From Allacma fusca (Eukaryota; Arthropoda; Collembola; Symphypleona; Sminthuridae), in NCBI GenBank assembly GCA_947179485.1, contig OX359247.1, forward strand, positions 4,803,060-4,867,059: a stretch of DNA of 64,000 nucleotides, given 5' to 3'. Under the pieces are notes generated by a model, which was not told the DNA's origin, did no database searches, and saw nothing but the letters and a program-made list of their open reading frames with translations. Every line of letters begins with the position of its first letter. The stretch's first letter is position 1. Below are positions 25,691-35,700 of this stretch, in pieces. Made by a program: the position numbers and the translations under genes.

Positions 25691-25872
25691 CGACCTCAAA
25701 AGTCCTAAAATTTCACAAATATTCCACCTGCAGGTTTAATGCAATTAGAATGGCAGTATATAGTGTAGTGGTTGGGAATCGGTGAATGGGAGGAATGATT
25801 TTTGTAGAGTGAGTCATGAAAAAATGTGAGTGATGAGAAAGTGGGGGATAAATGAACACCCATCATGACATT

Positions 25873-26774
25873 GCGGTATTTTTTTGGGTAACAAAATTCT
25901 ACGTTTGAAAGTTGATTCTGGATATTCAGTATCTAATTTAAACCTTTCCGCTTTTCAAAGCCATTAAAATTTTCAATAGCTGAAGTATCTGATTAGATAT
26001 TTGAAAAACAATATAAATACTAATTATGGATATTTTTAACGATGCGATTCGAATACAAATACTTGCACAACATGATAAATGAAATAAATGAAAAAAATAT
26101 GAATTTTTTACGGCACTTCATAAATCTTGTCTCACATTATCATTTCCTTATACATCAATTTTTGACTTTGAAAGATAATATTATGCTCAAATGAAACCCG
26201 TTTAAATTTGCTACCGACACAACATTTTGTAATATTTTCATGAATGACAAGCCGTCCTTGAAAACGATGCAAGTTCAGAAATTCTCATATGCAGCTTGTT
26301 ATCACGAATTTCCCCAACCTTCCTCTCTGTTCTTACAGGCCATGCCCACGACTATCAACTTAGAGACCTGTGGGATAGCTCATCTGAAAGCATAATCTGC
26401 AGCATATAACATCTAACTCCAAGTCATTTAATGATTCCTCCAGAATAAACACGTCGGTTGCCTTACTGTTGTATCCTGAACTTTCCACTTATAAGTGGAG
26501 AGTTTCTATGGAATTTAAATCTTCAAGCAATATCTCCCCCAAATCAAGCGATTTAAATGGGGGCAGTTCTTTTAGAGCCTACTTTTTTAAACACATCGGT
26601 TCTGGCTTTTATTGAGAAGCTTTTCTCCACACCTCCTAAGCTAACTCGAATTGAAAAGACGTAAAGCAAACAGCAGCTCTAAACTTGATTGACTGAATGT
26701 TAAAAACATTTCAGTAGTATATCGCGTCCCAGCTAGAGAGCATGCCGACTGCAAAGATTCCTGCCCAGCTAGCA
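25873..26774. other. Non-coding stretch between Foldback and CACTA elements
   Basis: AT-rich, no gene recognised. It contains the perfect 14-bp palindrome CCACTTATAAGTGG near 26487, of unknown meaning. Confidence 0.4.
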
Positions 26775-27293
26775 CACTGATATAAGTTTGATATCTAAAC
26801 GAAAACAGTTGAATGATACGTCTGATATCATTCTGATACAGATTATGTAACGTAAAATTGCAAAACGATATCTTAATGATTGGGAAATGTCCGCTTTTTC
26901 CTTTCGTTTTGGTCTCGTAGCGACATCGCATTATTCCCGATTTGCGATATAACAACGATACGTTTCCGAAACGCGCCATCTACTGCTTTTGTTATCGGTG
27001 CATACATATTTATTTTAGTGGGACGGTTACGAATTGAAGTGTAAGTCTATTTTTATTTTTTAAATACACGACTTTATTAATTCAGCAACACACGCTAAAA
27101 TGTATAAAATTTACAATTACTAAATAGACATGCAGTAATTACATAGGTCGCTCATAAAGCAGTCAGTGAAATTTTAATATTGTTGAAATTAGAAGAATCA
27201 AATCATCACAGACACACATTTCATAAGTCAATCAAATGATTAGGTAATTAAAGAAATGAAGATCCCGAAATCCAACTGCATATTTGTGCATCC

Positions 27294-29717
27294 TTACAGC
27301 ATAGCTTGGCCCTGCATTCAACAAAATAATGAACTGAATAATTGTCAGGAAAATTATTATAACATATAGCTAACTTCTATAAAATAAAACTACTTACTTT
27401 TTTGGCAGCGGATCTTTGAGCAGCTTTGATACGATCAGCAGTGTGTAACAACCACGACATAATGGTCGTTTTCATTGCTGCTTCAGTTGCTTCTGACGTA
27501 ATAAGCACCGACCGAATCGAATCTAAGTGCAAATAGTGTAATATGTAATAAATATGCAAGAACCAATTAAAATGAATATTATAATTAGTTTCGTATTGGA
27601 AATGTCTTTAATACCCAACATAAGGTTATAAGTCTCAAGATCCACGAATCTGGACTTTGCAGAGGTTCCATACATTGTAAAATTGCTAGTAACGTCATCC
27701 GTCATGAGTTTCTTGAAAATGCAATTAGTAACATCAGTCAGGTCCTTCCCACCGACCTTCGACAAACTCAATTTCTACAAAGTGGAAGCAATAAAATCAT
27801 TAAATCATCTGAATAATGCACGAAAAAATCTTAGTTTTAGAATTTATTAAACAATTATTGAATAAATTGACAACTAAATAAGTTTCAGGCTTACTGCACT
27901 TTCACGAAAACTTTGGTCCACTTTCAATTTGCTGTCGAATTCCAGAAACTTCGCCATGCATTTAAAGGGAAATCCGAAATGCACACTAGGCTCCACGCTT
28001 CTGGTATATATTTCCGAGGGCATTTTCAGACGAATATCTTCAATAGCAGCTACTATTGAATCCTGTTGAAGTTTTACGGAAGCAAAATTTCGGGCGCACA
28101 TAATTTTTAGCTCTGGCAAATCAATCAAAAAGGCATTTGAAGTGATTAGCACTGGTATTTATGAAGTTATATGCCAAAAATGTTAAAGGTATTGCAGTTT
28201 AGTCTCACAAAGTCAGATTAGCGTACCACAAAATTATTTCGGAGTGCCCCGTTTGTAACAATGTTTTAGTACCAGCCCACATGGATTCATATGGGTCTAA
28301 TATCATCTTCCAAAAGTCTAAAATTGCGATTGATTGAGCCATAATGAAAGCATAAAAATGATACGCAAATATTGAAACAATTAATAAACTTTACCCTACG
28401 GTTTTTGTTATAACTAGTAGTCGATCTATAAAAATGATATCAGGCTCAAATGAATCCTTAAAAACTTACTGGCACTCAATTGATCCGAAATATTTTTATA
28501 ACGGCAACAAAGAAATAATAAATGCCAAATTAAAAATATCATTGTTGCTCCATACGCATAATTCGTCCCCTTTCTCTGTAGGTCATGCCCACAGTAATCA
28601 ATATGGCATCATGCCGGAAAGCATGTTGCGATATTGTCTTGAAAATTCCGTGAAATTTTCTAAATGAGCGCCACGGTTCAGAAAATAATTTTGCTTCACA
28701 TTATGGACCTCTGGGACCACAAAAAAATAGAACAGGAAAATAAAAAAATGCGAAAGCTCCTTTAACAAGTTTTCTCCAAAGTAGGAATCAAATATTTTAT
28801 GACTCAATTATGTCAGCAAGAGGGTGTGAATCAGGTCATCCTGTACATACATACATATATTGCACATAAAATCTCGGAACATATATGATGTGTGAGGGTT
28901 ATACAGATCATATCCTGCATATTGTAACTATTAAACTGCACAGATAATAATAATTTAACGAACACAATTTCAGAATTACCGTACCTTCAATTTTCCTCAG
29001 AATATTGGCATTAGGGTCCTCGCTGATTTCGATAAAATCTGCTGTACGTTCGACAGGTGGGAGTGGAAAATTCCTGGTAACATTTGACGATGAGTAATTT
29101 GAATTTGTTGCGTCAAAAAGCTTTAGAGGTTGCAAAGCTGTTTGGGAACCGGATTCAAAGTAGTGTGGGTTCCGTTTCGCAATTGGAGGATCTGGAAGAA
29201 CGGGTCCTAGACTGTAATTTTTATGCACAGAGGAGGGTGAATCGTCTTCACTATCCGAACTTTGATGGGCACCCCTGATTGATTTCTTTCTTGAAGTAGA
29301 TGGCACGTGGCTACTTGATTGACGATTTGAAGTAGTTCCAACATCTTCGTAATCCGAATAATTTAGGAAATGTGGGATTTGCGACACCGCTTCCTCGTAA
29401 TCATCTGCAGGTTTGATGCCATAAGTTCAAACACAGCAATTATACTACAATTGTATATTTGGGTAAAGTACAAGTAAAAATTGTACTTATTGATTGAAAT
29501 ACTTACCGAACTCATGATAAATTTGGACATTAAACTTTTTCCACATTTTCCGGTTTGGAGGATCCTGGTTCCGGGCTGAAGTATAAATCTGCTCTAACTC
29601 GGTGTACTGAGGCCAGTAACATTTTTTTCTCCCAGCTTCATCTTGTGTCCAGCAACGAGGAACCACTTCAACCTCTCTTGTTTTTAAAAATAATGTCATT
29701 AAGAACGGCTTAGTCAT
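27294..29717 (-). CDS. DUF4806-domain protein carried by the CACTA-like element (6 exons)
   Basis: Exons 29507-29717, 28985-29404, 27895-28112, 27615-27774, 27398-27522 and 27294-27311 join by GT..AG introns in phase to 383 codons plus TAA. The first exon has the family opening, with EVEVVPRCW and then KCYWPQY. The middle is Ser-rich and acidic, likely disordered. The C-terminal ~150 residues fit DUF4806: FPFKCMAKFLEFD, then GGKDLTDVTNCIFKKLMTDD, and a final helix. Molecular function is unknown. Proteins of this class recur beside transposase genes in invertebrate genomes, so I infer an accessory transposon protein. All exons are open, unlike the neighbouring transposase. Its ATG overlaps the transposase stop codon (ATGA). 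The last 18-nt exon is the least certain; without it the frame ends eight codons further at a TAG. Poly(A) signal candidate AATAAA at about 27073-27078. Confidence 0.7.
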
Positions 29718-31569
29718 GATGACCCTGTGTGCAAAATAGGAAAAATTATAAAACGATTTTCGAACGGTAGTGCAAGACATTTCTGAAATACGTCTGCTAG
29801 CTTGTATATTTTAATGCAACTGGTTCGTTTCCCTGCCGAAATACCACACAAACTTGAATCACAGGGAGAACTATAAAAACTTGTTTGGTCGATAAACTTC
29901 TTCCCAACTATAACTGCATCACCAACAGCGTCATGTGTAACTGTTAGCACTATCACAATTGACCTATCATTCACCATACAAATGTTATCACCCGTTTGAC
30001 ACCGAATTTCAAAATTTTTGCAGAACACGTTTTTATATTGCTCGTTCGTAATATCAGTTGTTTCAATTCCTGACCATTTAAATTGTTTCTTTGTTGTGCT
30101 GCTGTATTTCCTTCTGGAGGTTTGTTTAGACAATCTTCGGTGAACCTGTTGAAGCAAGGAGTTTGGCTTTTTCAATAATTTCTTAATGGCTCCCAACTTA
30201 TTTTCAAACCGAAAGGCTGAAAAAGAATCTAGTACTCCGAATAGTTCTGCGTCATCAGCAATATGTATCAATCCATGAATATTGTAAGTAGCATGCTGTT
30301 TTCCGTATAGTTGGATAAATGTATTAACAAAATAAGCAAGTAATTCTCTGGCATATTGCAAATGGTCTTTTATCTTCACTGGGCAGCATAAAATCCTTAC
30401 AGCCACATGAAGACACAAAAAATGGTCATATAATTCTTTTCTCAACATATTCCGCAATGCAACTGGTCCACTATACAGAAGAAAGCTTCTCAGTTCTGTC
30501 GCTTTCCAATGATCAATTTCTTTTAAACTTCTGGGCTTTCTAACAAAATCTGTACCAAAATGTTTTGCCAAATCGACTAATTTTCCCGAAATTTGCTCTT
30601 GAAGGCTAGCACTTATTTTATAAGAAGAAACTGGTCCTCGTACCCACAAATAAATAAGTTTCCGCACTACACCGAGGCAAATCAAGTGCATGTAGTCAAA
30701 AGGCACACATTTAACCATATCAATCTGCAAAGACTCAATAATGGAAGTCCCTGTGTGATGTTTCGGATCGTCACGGCATCTGAAAAGTTCATCCGTTCGT
30801 AATTTTGCATCTGTTCCTGTAAATACAACTTTCCCTTCCCATGATCCATGTTCATAACATTTCCCGCAACCCCGATAGCCAGAATGGTTTTTAATTGCTG
30901 TTATAAAAGACCTAGCAGGAGCATCACATATAAAAGCACCGAATTGCACTGTGATCATTTTATTCCGATAGCACACCCCATCAACTAAAATTTTTCGAAG
31001 TTCGTCTACAAATTTGTATAAGTAGACATTAGGACCATCAGGTTTGGCTCTGCCACAATATATTCCCACTGGTTCCACAACTGACGAATGGGAGTTTACA
31101 GACACTAAAACGGGCCAAAACTGGACACTGTTGCTTCTCTGAATGGGAATTCCATCGATTCCTACTTGAATTTGCATAATTTCTGGAACTGCTTTCATCC
31201 CATCTAAACAAATTTTGATTGCATTTTCAAGCCCGAAGTGTACATAGTTACCCGGGGAAACCACATCAATTTGAGTTGTTTTGGGGGTTTTTTAAAGTGT
31301 TCGAGAATCTCTTGGAAGATTTTGAAAACAATTATGTCTTCCTAAAATGCGCAGCAATTCAGTCAGTGCGGACTGTGTAACACGGTGAGTAAGTGCCCAC
31401 TGGGATATTAGGCGGCTTACTGAATATTCCTCATCGTCACTCTCGGCACTTGTTTCGGTAAATTCACCTTCGCTAAAACATTCTTCATTAATTTCGGGAC
31501 TGTAATTTTCAATTCCTGTTGAATTTTCAAAAGCGATTGAATTATCGGCTGACTTTTGTAGGTCAATTG
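29714..31569 (-). pseudogene. Tnp2-like CACTA transposase, nonsense-mutated and split by insertion
   Basis: The frame is open from 31291 down to the TGA at 29714-29716 and continues in the same frame upstream to 31569, interrupted only by TAA at 31292-31294. Family landmarks: QVGIDGIPIQRSNSVQFW, PARSFI, a GCGKCYEHGSW zinc-type motif, HHTGTS and VPFDYMHLICLGVVRKLI, as in DDE transposases of the CACTA superfamily. The upstream part (31295-31569) carries an acidic segment and a conserved-looking helix before PRDSRTL, so the stop sits inside real coding sequence rather than a 5' UTR. The giant LTR element cuts the frame at 31570 and the N-terminal remainder should lie beyond the right window edge. 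The GTG at 31264 is only an ORF-finder start. Confidence 0.75.
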
Positions 31570-32085
31570 TGTTACATATGTATAAAAATATATGAAATTT
31601 GTGTATGTAAGTACTAAAGGTAAATAATGTACGATCGGTGCAGGGCCGCTCGCTAGCCCAAAAAGAGGCATGAAAGGCAACTCAGGAATGTGTCTATGTT
31701 ACACATGGACCATATGCACTGGATCAGAGTAGAACACGATCGCTAAAGTTACTCTCCAAGTAAGTGCCTGAGTTCCCATTGTAAGTGCATGCAGCTGTTC
31801 AATTCTCCTATGTGGTTGTAGTGAACACTTGGAGAGGAGAATATTGCACAATACCAGGATGCAGTATATATGTATATAATTGAATTAAGATAGTTTTAAG
31901 CATAGAATTAATACACTTTATGAATAACATGAGTGAATCATAGTCATGAGACTACAGGATGATTTCATCTCTAGTTTATGTATATAACATAGTTTGTAAG
32001 GAAATGATGAAATTTATTTCTTCATGACAAAGACTCCACGGAGCATTCCATGTTGCACATTGCAATTGCATATTGCACTATTTAG

Positions 32086-32093
32086 TATAAATA
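32086..32093 (+). promoter_or_regulatory. LTR promoter TATA box (TATAAATA)
   Basis: TATAAATA lies 516 bp into the LTR. An initiator-like TTAGTA at 32111-32116 is about 27 bp downstream. This would place the U3/R border near 32113. Confidence 0.6.
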
Positions 32094-32174
32094 TGGTTGC
32101 ATTTCTGCATTTAGTATGCTAGTTTTAGTCTGAGGTTCAGCCATGCATTATGCTGGATTGAACTCAGAATCTTC

Positions 32175-32188
32175 TAATCGTAAGTATA
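32175..32188 (+). promoter_or_regulatory. Strong splice-donor-like site in the LTR leader
   Basis: AATC followed by GTAAGTATAGG at 32180 is an almost ideal 5' splice site, about 65 nt after the inferred start of transcription. It could form a short leader exon for spliced subgenomic RNAs. Candidate acceptors just before the downstream ORFs are TATCTTTTAG (ending 51114) and AATTATAG (ending 51178). Confidence 0.5.
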
Positions 32189-32372
32189 GGTTAAGGATAG
32201 GAATAGGATAAGCATTAGGATAAATATTCCCATTACCTAGTCTTCATACTAGTAATGGAAGGGTCACTAATGTAAGGTAGATTGTGAAATAACACCACAC
32301 ACACAGAACACACATACTTAATATAAGACCGATATATTAAGGACATTTTATTTACAAATCATATTTACAAGT

Positions 32373-32378
32373 AATAAA
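32373..32378 (+). terminator. Poly(A) signal AATAAA in the LTR
   Basis: AATAAA about 260 nt downstream of the inferred transcription start. In the 3' LTR the same site would lie just outside the window and could direct 3' end formation. Confidence 0.45.
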
Positions 32379-32742
32379 GTATCAGCAAGTATAAAATTAA
32401 TCCTTTTATTATTCATTTCAGTTTTATTACAGCACCATAATATTAGTATAGGATAACTCCGCGCCGAACCTGGGCAACATATTGACTATTTTCCACCGAA
32501 AATAGGAGGTATGTCACATGGTGTTTGCTGCTAATTGGACCGAACCTCATTCTCATTGAGAATTTTTCATCAAAATTCGGGGAAATTCCACCGGAATGGC
32601 CCGCACCGCGGGGAAACTCATACTTTTCACTGAAAAGTTGAGCTTTTGACTCACGATTAGTCACATTTTGGGGGAATTATTATTCATGCACTGCATGTAA
32701 TAATCAGCCAGTCCTATTAGGACGCGGATTTCAAAATTTCAG

Positions 32743-32760
32743 TGGTTCCTGAGGTCAGGA
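32743..32760 (+). other. Candidate tRNA primer-binding site
   Basis: TGGTTCCTGAGGTCAGGA starts with TGG two bases after the proposed LTR end. Its complement fits a tRNA 3' end, with C61, a 7-nt acceptor strand, A73 and CCA. I could not name the tRNA. The site overlaps a perfect 8-bp inverted repeat (GTTCCTGA-GG-TCAGGAAC, 32745-32762), which could be the real reason for its form. Confidence 0.3.
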
Positions 32761-32762
32761 AC

Positions 32763-35700
32763 AAAAATTTAAACTTTCCAACTTTAAATTTTTCAACAAA
32801 GGAGGGGTATATCCGTACTTAAGTAAGTAAAAATAAATTTTGAAATTCAATTTTAACGGGTATTCGTCCTTTGAATATATGTATATATACATTAGACAGA
32901 TTTTGGAAATAATAGGCCTCCGAGAATATTACGTAACCAGATTATTTTGATAAAATTAGACAGGATTTTAATGAGAATTTATAAATACTCCCAAAAATAT
33001 CTTCCAAAATAAATTATTTAACAAGTGCCGTGACTTGGAAGCTCGAGGAACATTAGAGCAGAGTCAGGAGGGATTAAAAGTACAAGCTCTGGAAAAAGAT
33101 TACGGCCACTGGCTGCTCTAGTACAGAAACGCTTGGAAAATTAAATAAAACCACTGGTTTATATAAAATAAAAATAACGTCAATAATTCCTCAAATATAA
33201 ATTAACAAGTGCCGTGACTTGGAAGCTCGAGGAACAGTAGAGCAGAGTCAGAAGGGATTAAAAGTACGGGTGCACAAATTGAGAATACGGCCACTGGCTG
33301 CTCAAAATTCTTGTGTAACTTGGAAAATTAAATTGACCACTGGTCTATAAAATCTTAATGGTTAGCCAATCTGGTCTAATGCATTGGAATCCTTTAAAAA
33401 TTTTTACATGAATAGTCCAAGTGACGAACACTGATGTACATCAAGGTAAGCTTATATATTTTTGAAAATTATTCATAATCTAAGTCTTTAGGCTCGTCTA
33501 TGAGCCAGAGTAGGTTGCATATATGAACCTTCTCACACAAACTCACAAGGCAAATGAAATTTTATGAAATTTCATAAAAATGGCTACTACATGGCTGCCA
33601 CCTTTTTAATGTTAAGAAGCAAATTGGCAGGGACCATCCCCAATGGCGTTCCACTGGAACCATCAAAACTTGTCCCATAAGTACTACTTAGGGAGGTACA
33701 ACGCAACTATAGGGCAGAGAATGCAAGTAGTTCCCACAGGGATACATGCACCTCGAAGCTTCCTCTTAACCGAGGGTTCATCCCATGACAATGTCCCACA
33801 GGGACTACATACACACCATAAAGGACATGGTCCGGTGTAAATGTAACACATGTAAGATCCTATAGTAAGCTATGTATAGTTCCACTGGGACTTACGTACG
33901 CACTCTGGTCCAACAATGGTGGGGACCACCCCTCATTACGTCCCACAGGGACTACTTAACCACACTATAGGCATTGCCTGTGGTAAGTAGACAACTCCGT
34001 AGCAAATACATTGTTACACATACCCATTGGGGTGTAAATGTAGACCTATGCTACAACAATATAGGGGTCATCCATCCACTATGTCCCGAACCCTATGCTT
34101 CCAATTGCATAGTCAACTTCCAGGTTAGATGGTACAAGCACTCAACACATAGACATGGATATTATGTGAACATTAGGTAGGAGCTATCCACCTATTGTAC
34201 CCAAAGGCTACTTATGTGAGTCAATGGATAGGGAGCATATCATCCCATGGTTAATAGGCGCATACAGGGTACTACCCTATGCATATTGCATCTATAGCTA
34301 TGCATTACTAATGAGTCAATACAACTTGATCTAACATTAGGTTCATTAGCAGTCATGATAGTTAGCCATGATACCCGGTGTCTTGATTATACAGGGTAAC
34401 TAATATAATTTTAACTCCAATTATATTTTAAAATAGCTATGTACCTAAAGGATGGCTATTATTTAAATAATTTTTCAAAATTTGCTCCTTAACATTTAAG
34501 TACAATTAACATCCACATACAGGGTGACCCTTATCCATAAGCCTAAGTATTTTCATTTTTAGCACACACCTGACTATGGGCTAGTGCATATTATAGGAAA
34601 TTTGGAAGTATAGAATCTTTTGAGTAAAAATTTCTTCCTGAAATCCGAATACAGGGTGCAGGGCACATCTTCGCACAGAGTCAGGAATATAGAATGATCT
34701 CTCCATTTGGTCAGTATAGGTACAGGGTCAAGGATAGTATCTCCCTATAGTGGTCAGGTGAATACAGGGTCACTCAAAATATTGTTACTTCCAATGTTTC
34801 ACAGCAGAGCATAGCTGGACTGAAGGCAATTCTAGTTGCTAGTAATCTTAACAATCAACTCTGATAAGGGAATCATATAGGCTGATGTTAATACAGGAAC
34901 TATACGGCTTTCAAATAATTCCTAGGGAATACAGAGAGACGTGGGTCTTTTCTTTTCTAGTATAGATTGTTTGGAATACAGCGTACTCAGAGTTTCTTCA
35001 TGATTGGCTCTGACCGTGGTCATATAGGCTAATATGAATATAGAACTATTTCCAGTTATAGGGCATTCTAAGGATATAGATTGAGGAACAATTCTCCTTA
35101 TACAGATGAAATAGGAACTGGAGGTATTAGCTTGTTCTGCTACAACACTTTAAATCTTTTGGTATGTTTCTTAAGCATACTTACTAATTCTTTAAATCTG
35201 TTTTGGTTACCTGTCTATAGGAACCCATAGGTACCTTTAACTTTACAGCAATGGGAGCGTATATATGGAAGCCCCATTAGATACAGTATATCATACTGAG
35301 TTAGTTGAAGGAATTGGATAATTCCGGCATATAAGCATTCAGGGAGAGAATATCCTCAGGAATAGCTTGATGCAAGGCCAAATTGAACTAGACATCGTAC
35401 TGTGGGAACGTGAGTATAGTAAGTGAAGGTGTATCCATTTCTATATAGGCACAGTATATCACAGTGGCGGCTAGTATCACCCTATTGGATTTCCACTGTG
35501 TATAGCGCTTGTACTATGGATAGTCAGAAGCAGCTGTACCAGTAGGCAAAATGACGTAGTTTAAATGTATCGGTGAATAAGTTTTATTTCTTTTTGCCTC
35601 TGAGGCACAGATCACGGGATTCCCTCATATAGGGCCAAAACACAGAATAGAGCTTTCACAACAACTATAAATTCATACTAGTAGTAAGTATGAATGATGA

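Larger units (their letters stand above)
22868..25863. mobile_element. Foldback-type transposon with 9-bp target duplication
   Basis: A 2,996-bp element bounded by the perfect 9-bp direct repeat CATGACATT (22859-22867 and 25864-25872). The ends are inverted repeats starting ATGGGTGTTCATTTATCCCC. Each arm has a unique outer part (about 175 bp) followed inward by tandem repeats, with about 3.8 units on the left and about 7 on the right in opposite orientation. A central ~860-bp spacer lacks coding capacity. Long inverted arms of tandem repeats plus a 9-bp duplication are what Drosophila FB elements show, and FB is linked to the MULE superfamily. No transposase is present, so it would need help in trans. 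Confidence 0.92.
26775..31569 (-). mobile_element. CACTA (En/Spm)-like DNA transposon, interrupted by the giant LTR element
   Basis: A minus-strand element with two genes: a Tnp2-like transposase and a downstream DUF4806 protein. The left boundary is tentative. CACTGATATAAG at 26775 begins a stretch dense in TGATAT/CGATA words, like the CACTA-family terminus plus subterminal repeats. The other terminus cannot be seen, because the giant retroelement splits the transposase frame at 31569/31570 and its far side is outside the window. I could not find a target duplication for the same reason. Confidence 0.5.
31570..32741 (+). repeat. 5' LTR (3' limit tentative)
   Basis: Start fixed by the comparison with the 3' copy: TGTTAC. 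Identity can be tested only to 32286. I place the end tentatively at ...TTTCA (32741), because a sequence that fits the geometry of a tRNA-primer site follows. This would make the LTR about 1,172 bp. The five bases before the LTR (AATTG, 31565-31569) are the likely target duplication, whose partner is outside the window. Confidence 0.75.

Noticed and set aside
31417-31680. ORFs crossing the LTR start on the minus strand (also at 63155-63394)
   Set aside because: Junction artefacts of LTR plus flank; the true frame upstream is the transposase frame.
33841-33848. ATGTAACA as an alternative 5' LTR end (inverted copy of the LTR start TGTTACAT)
   Set aside because: No primer-like TGG sequence follows, and the LTR would be 2.3 kb; kept only as a possibility until the 3' copy is seen in full.
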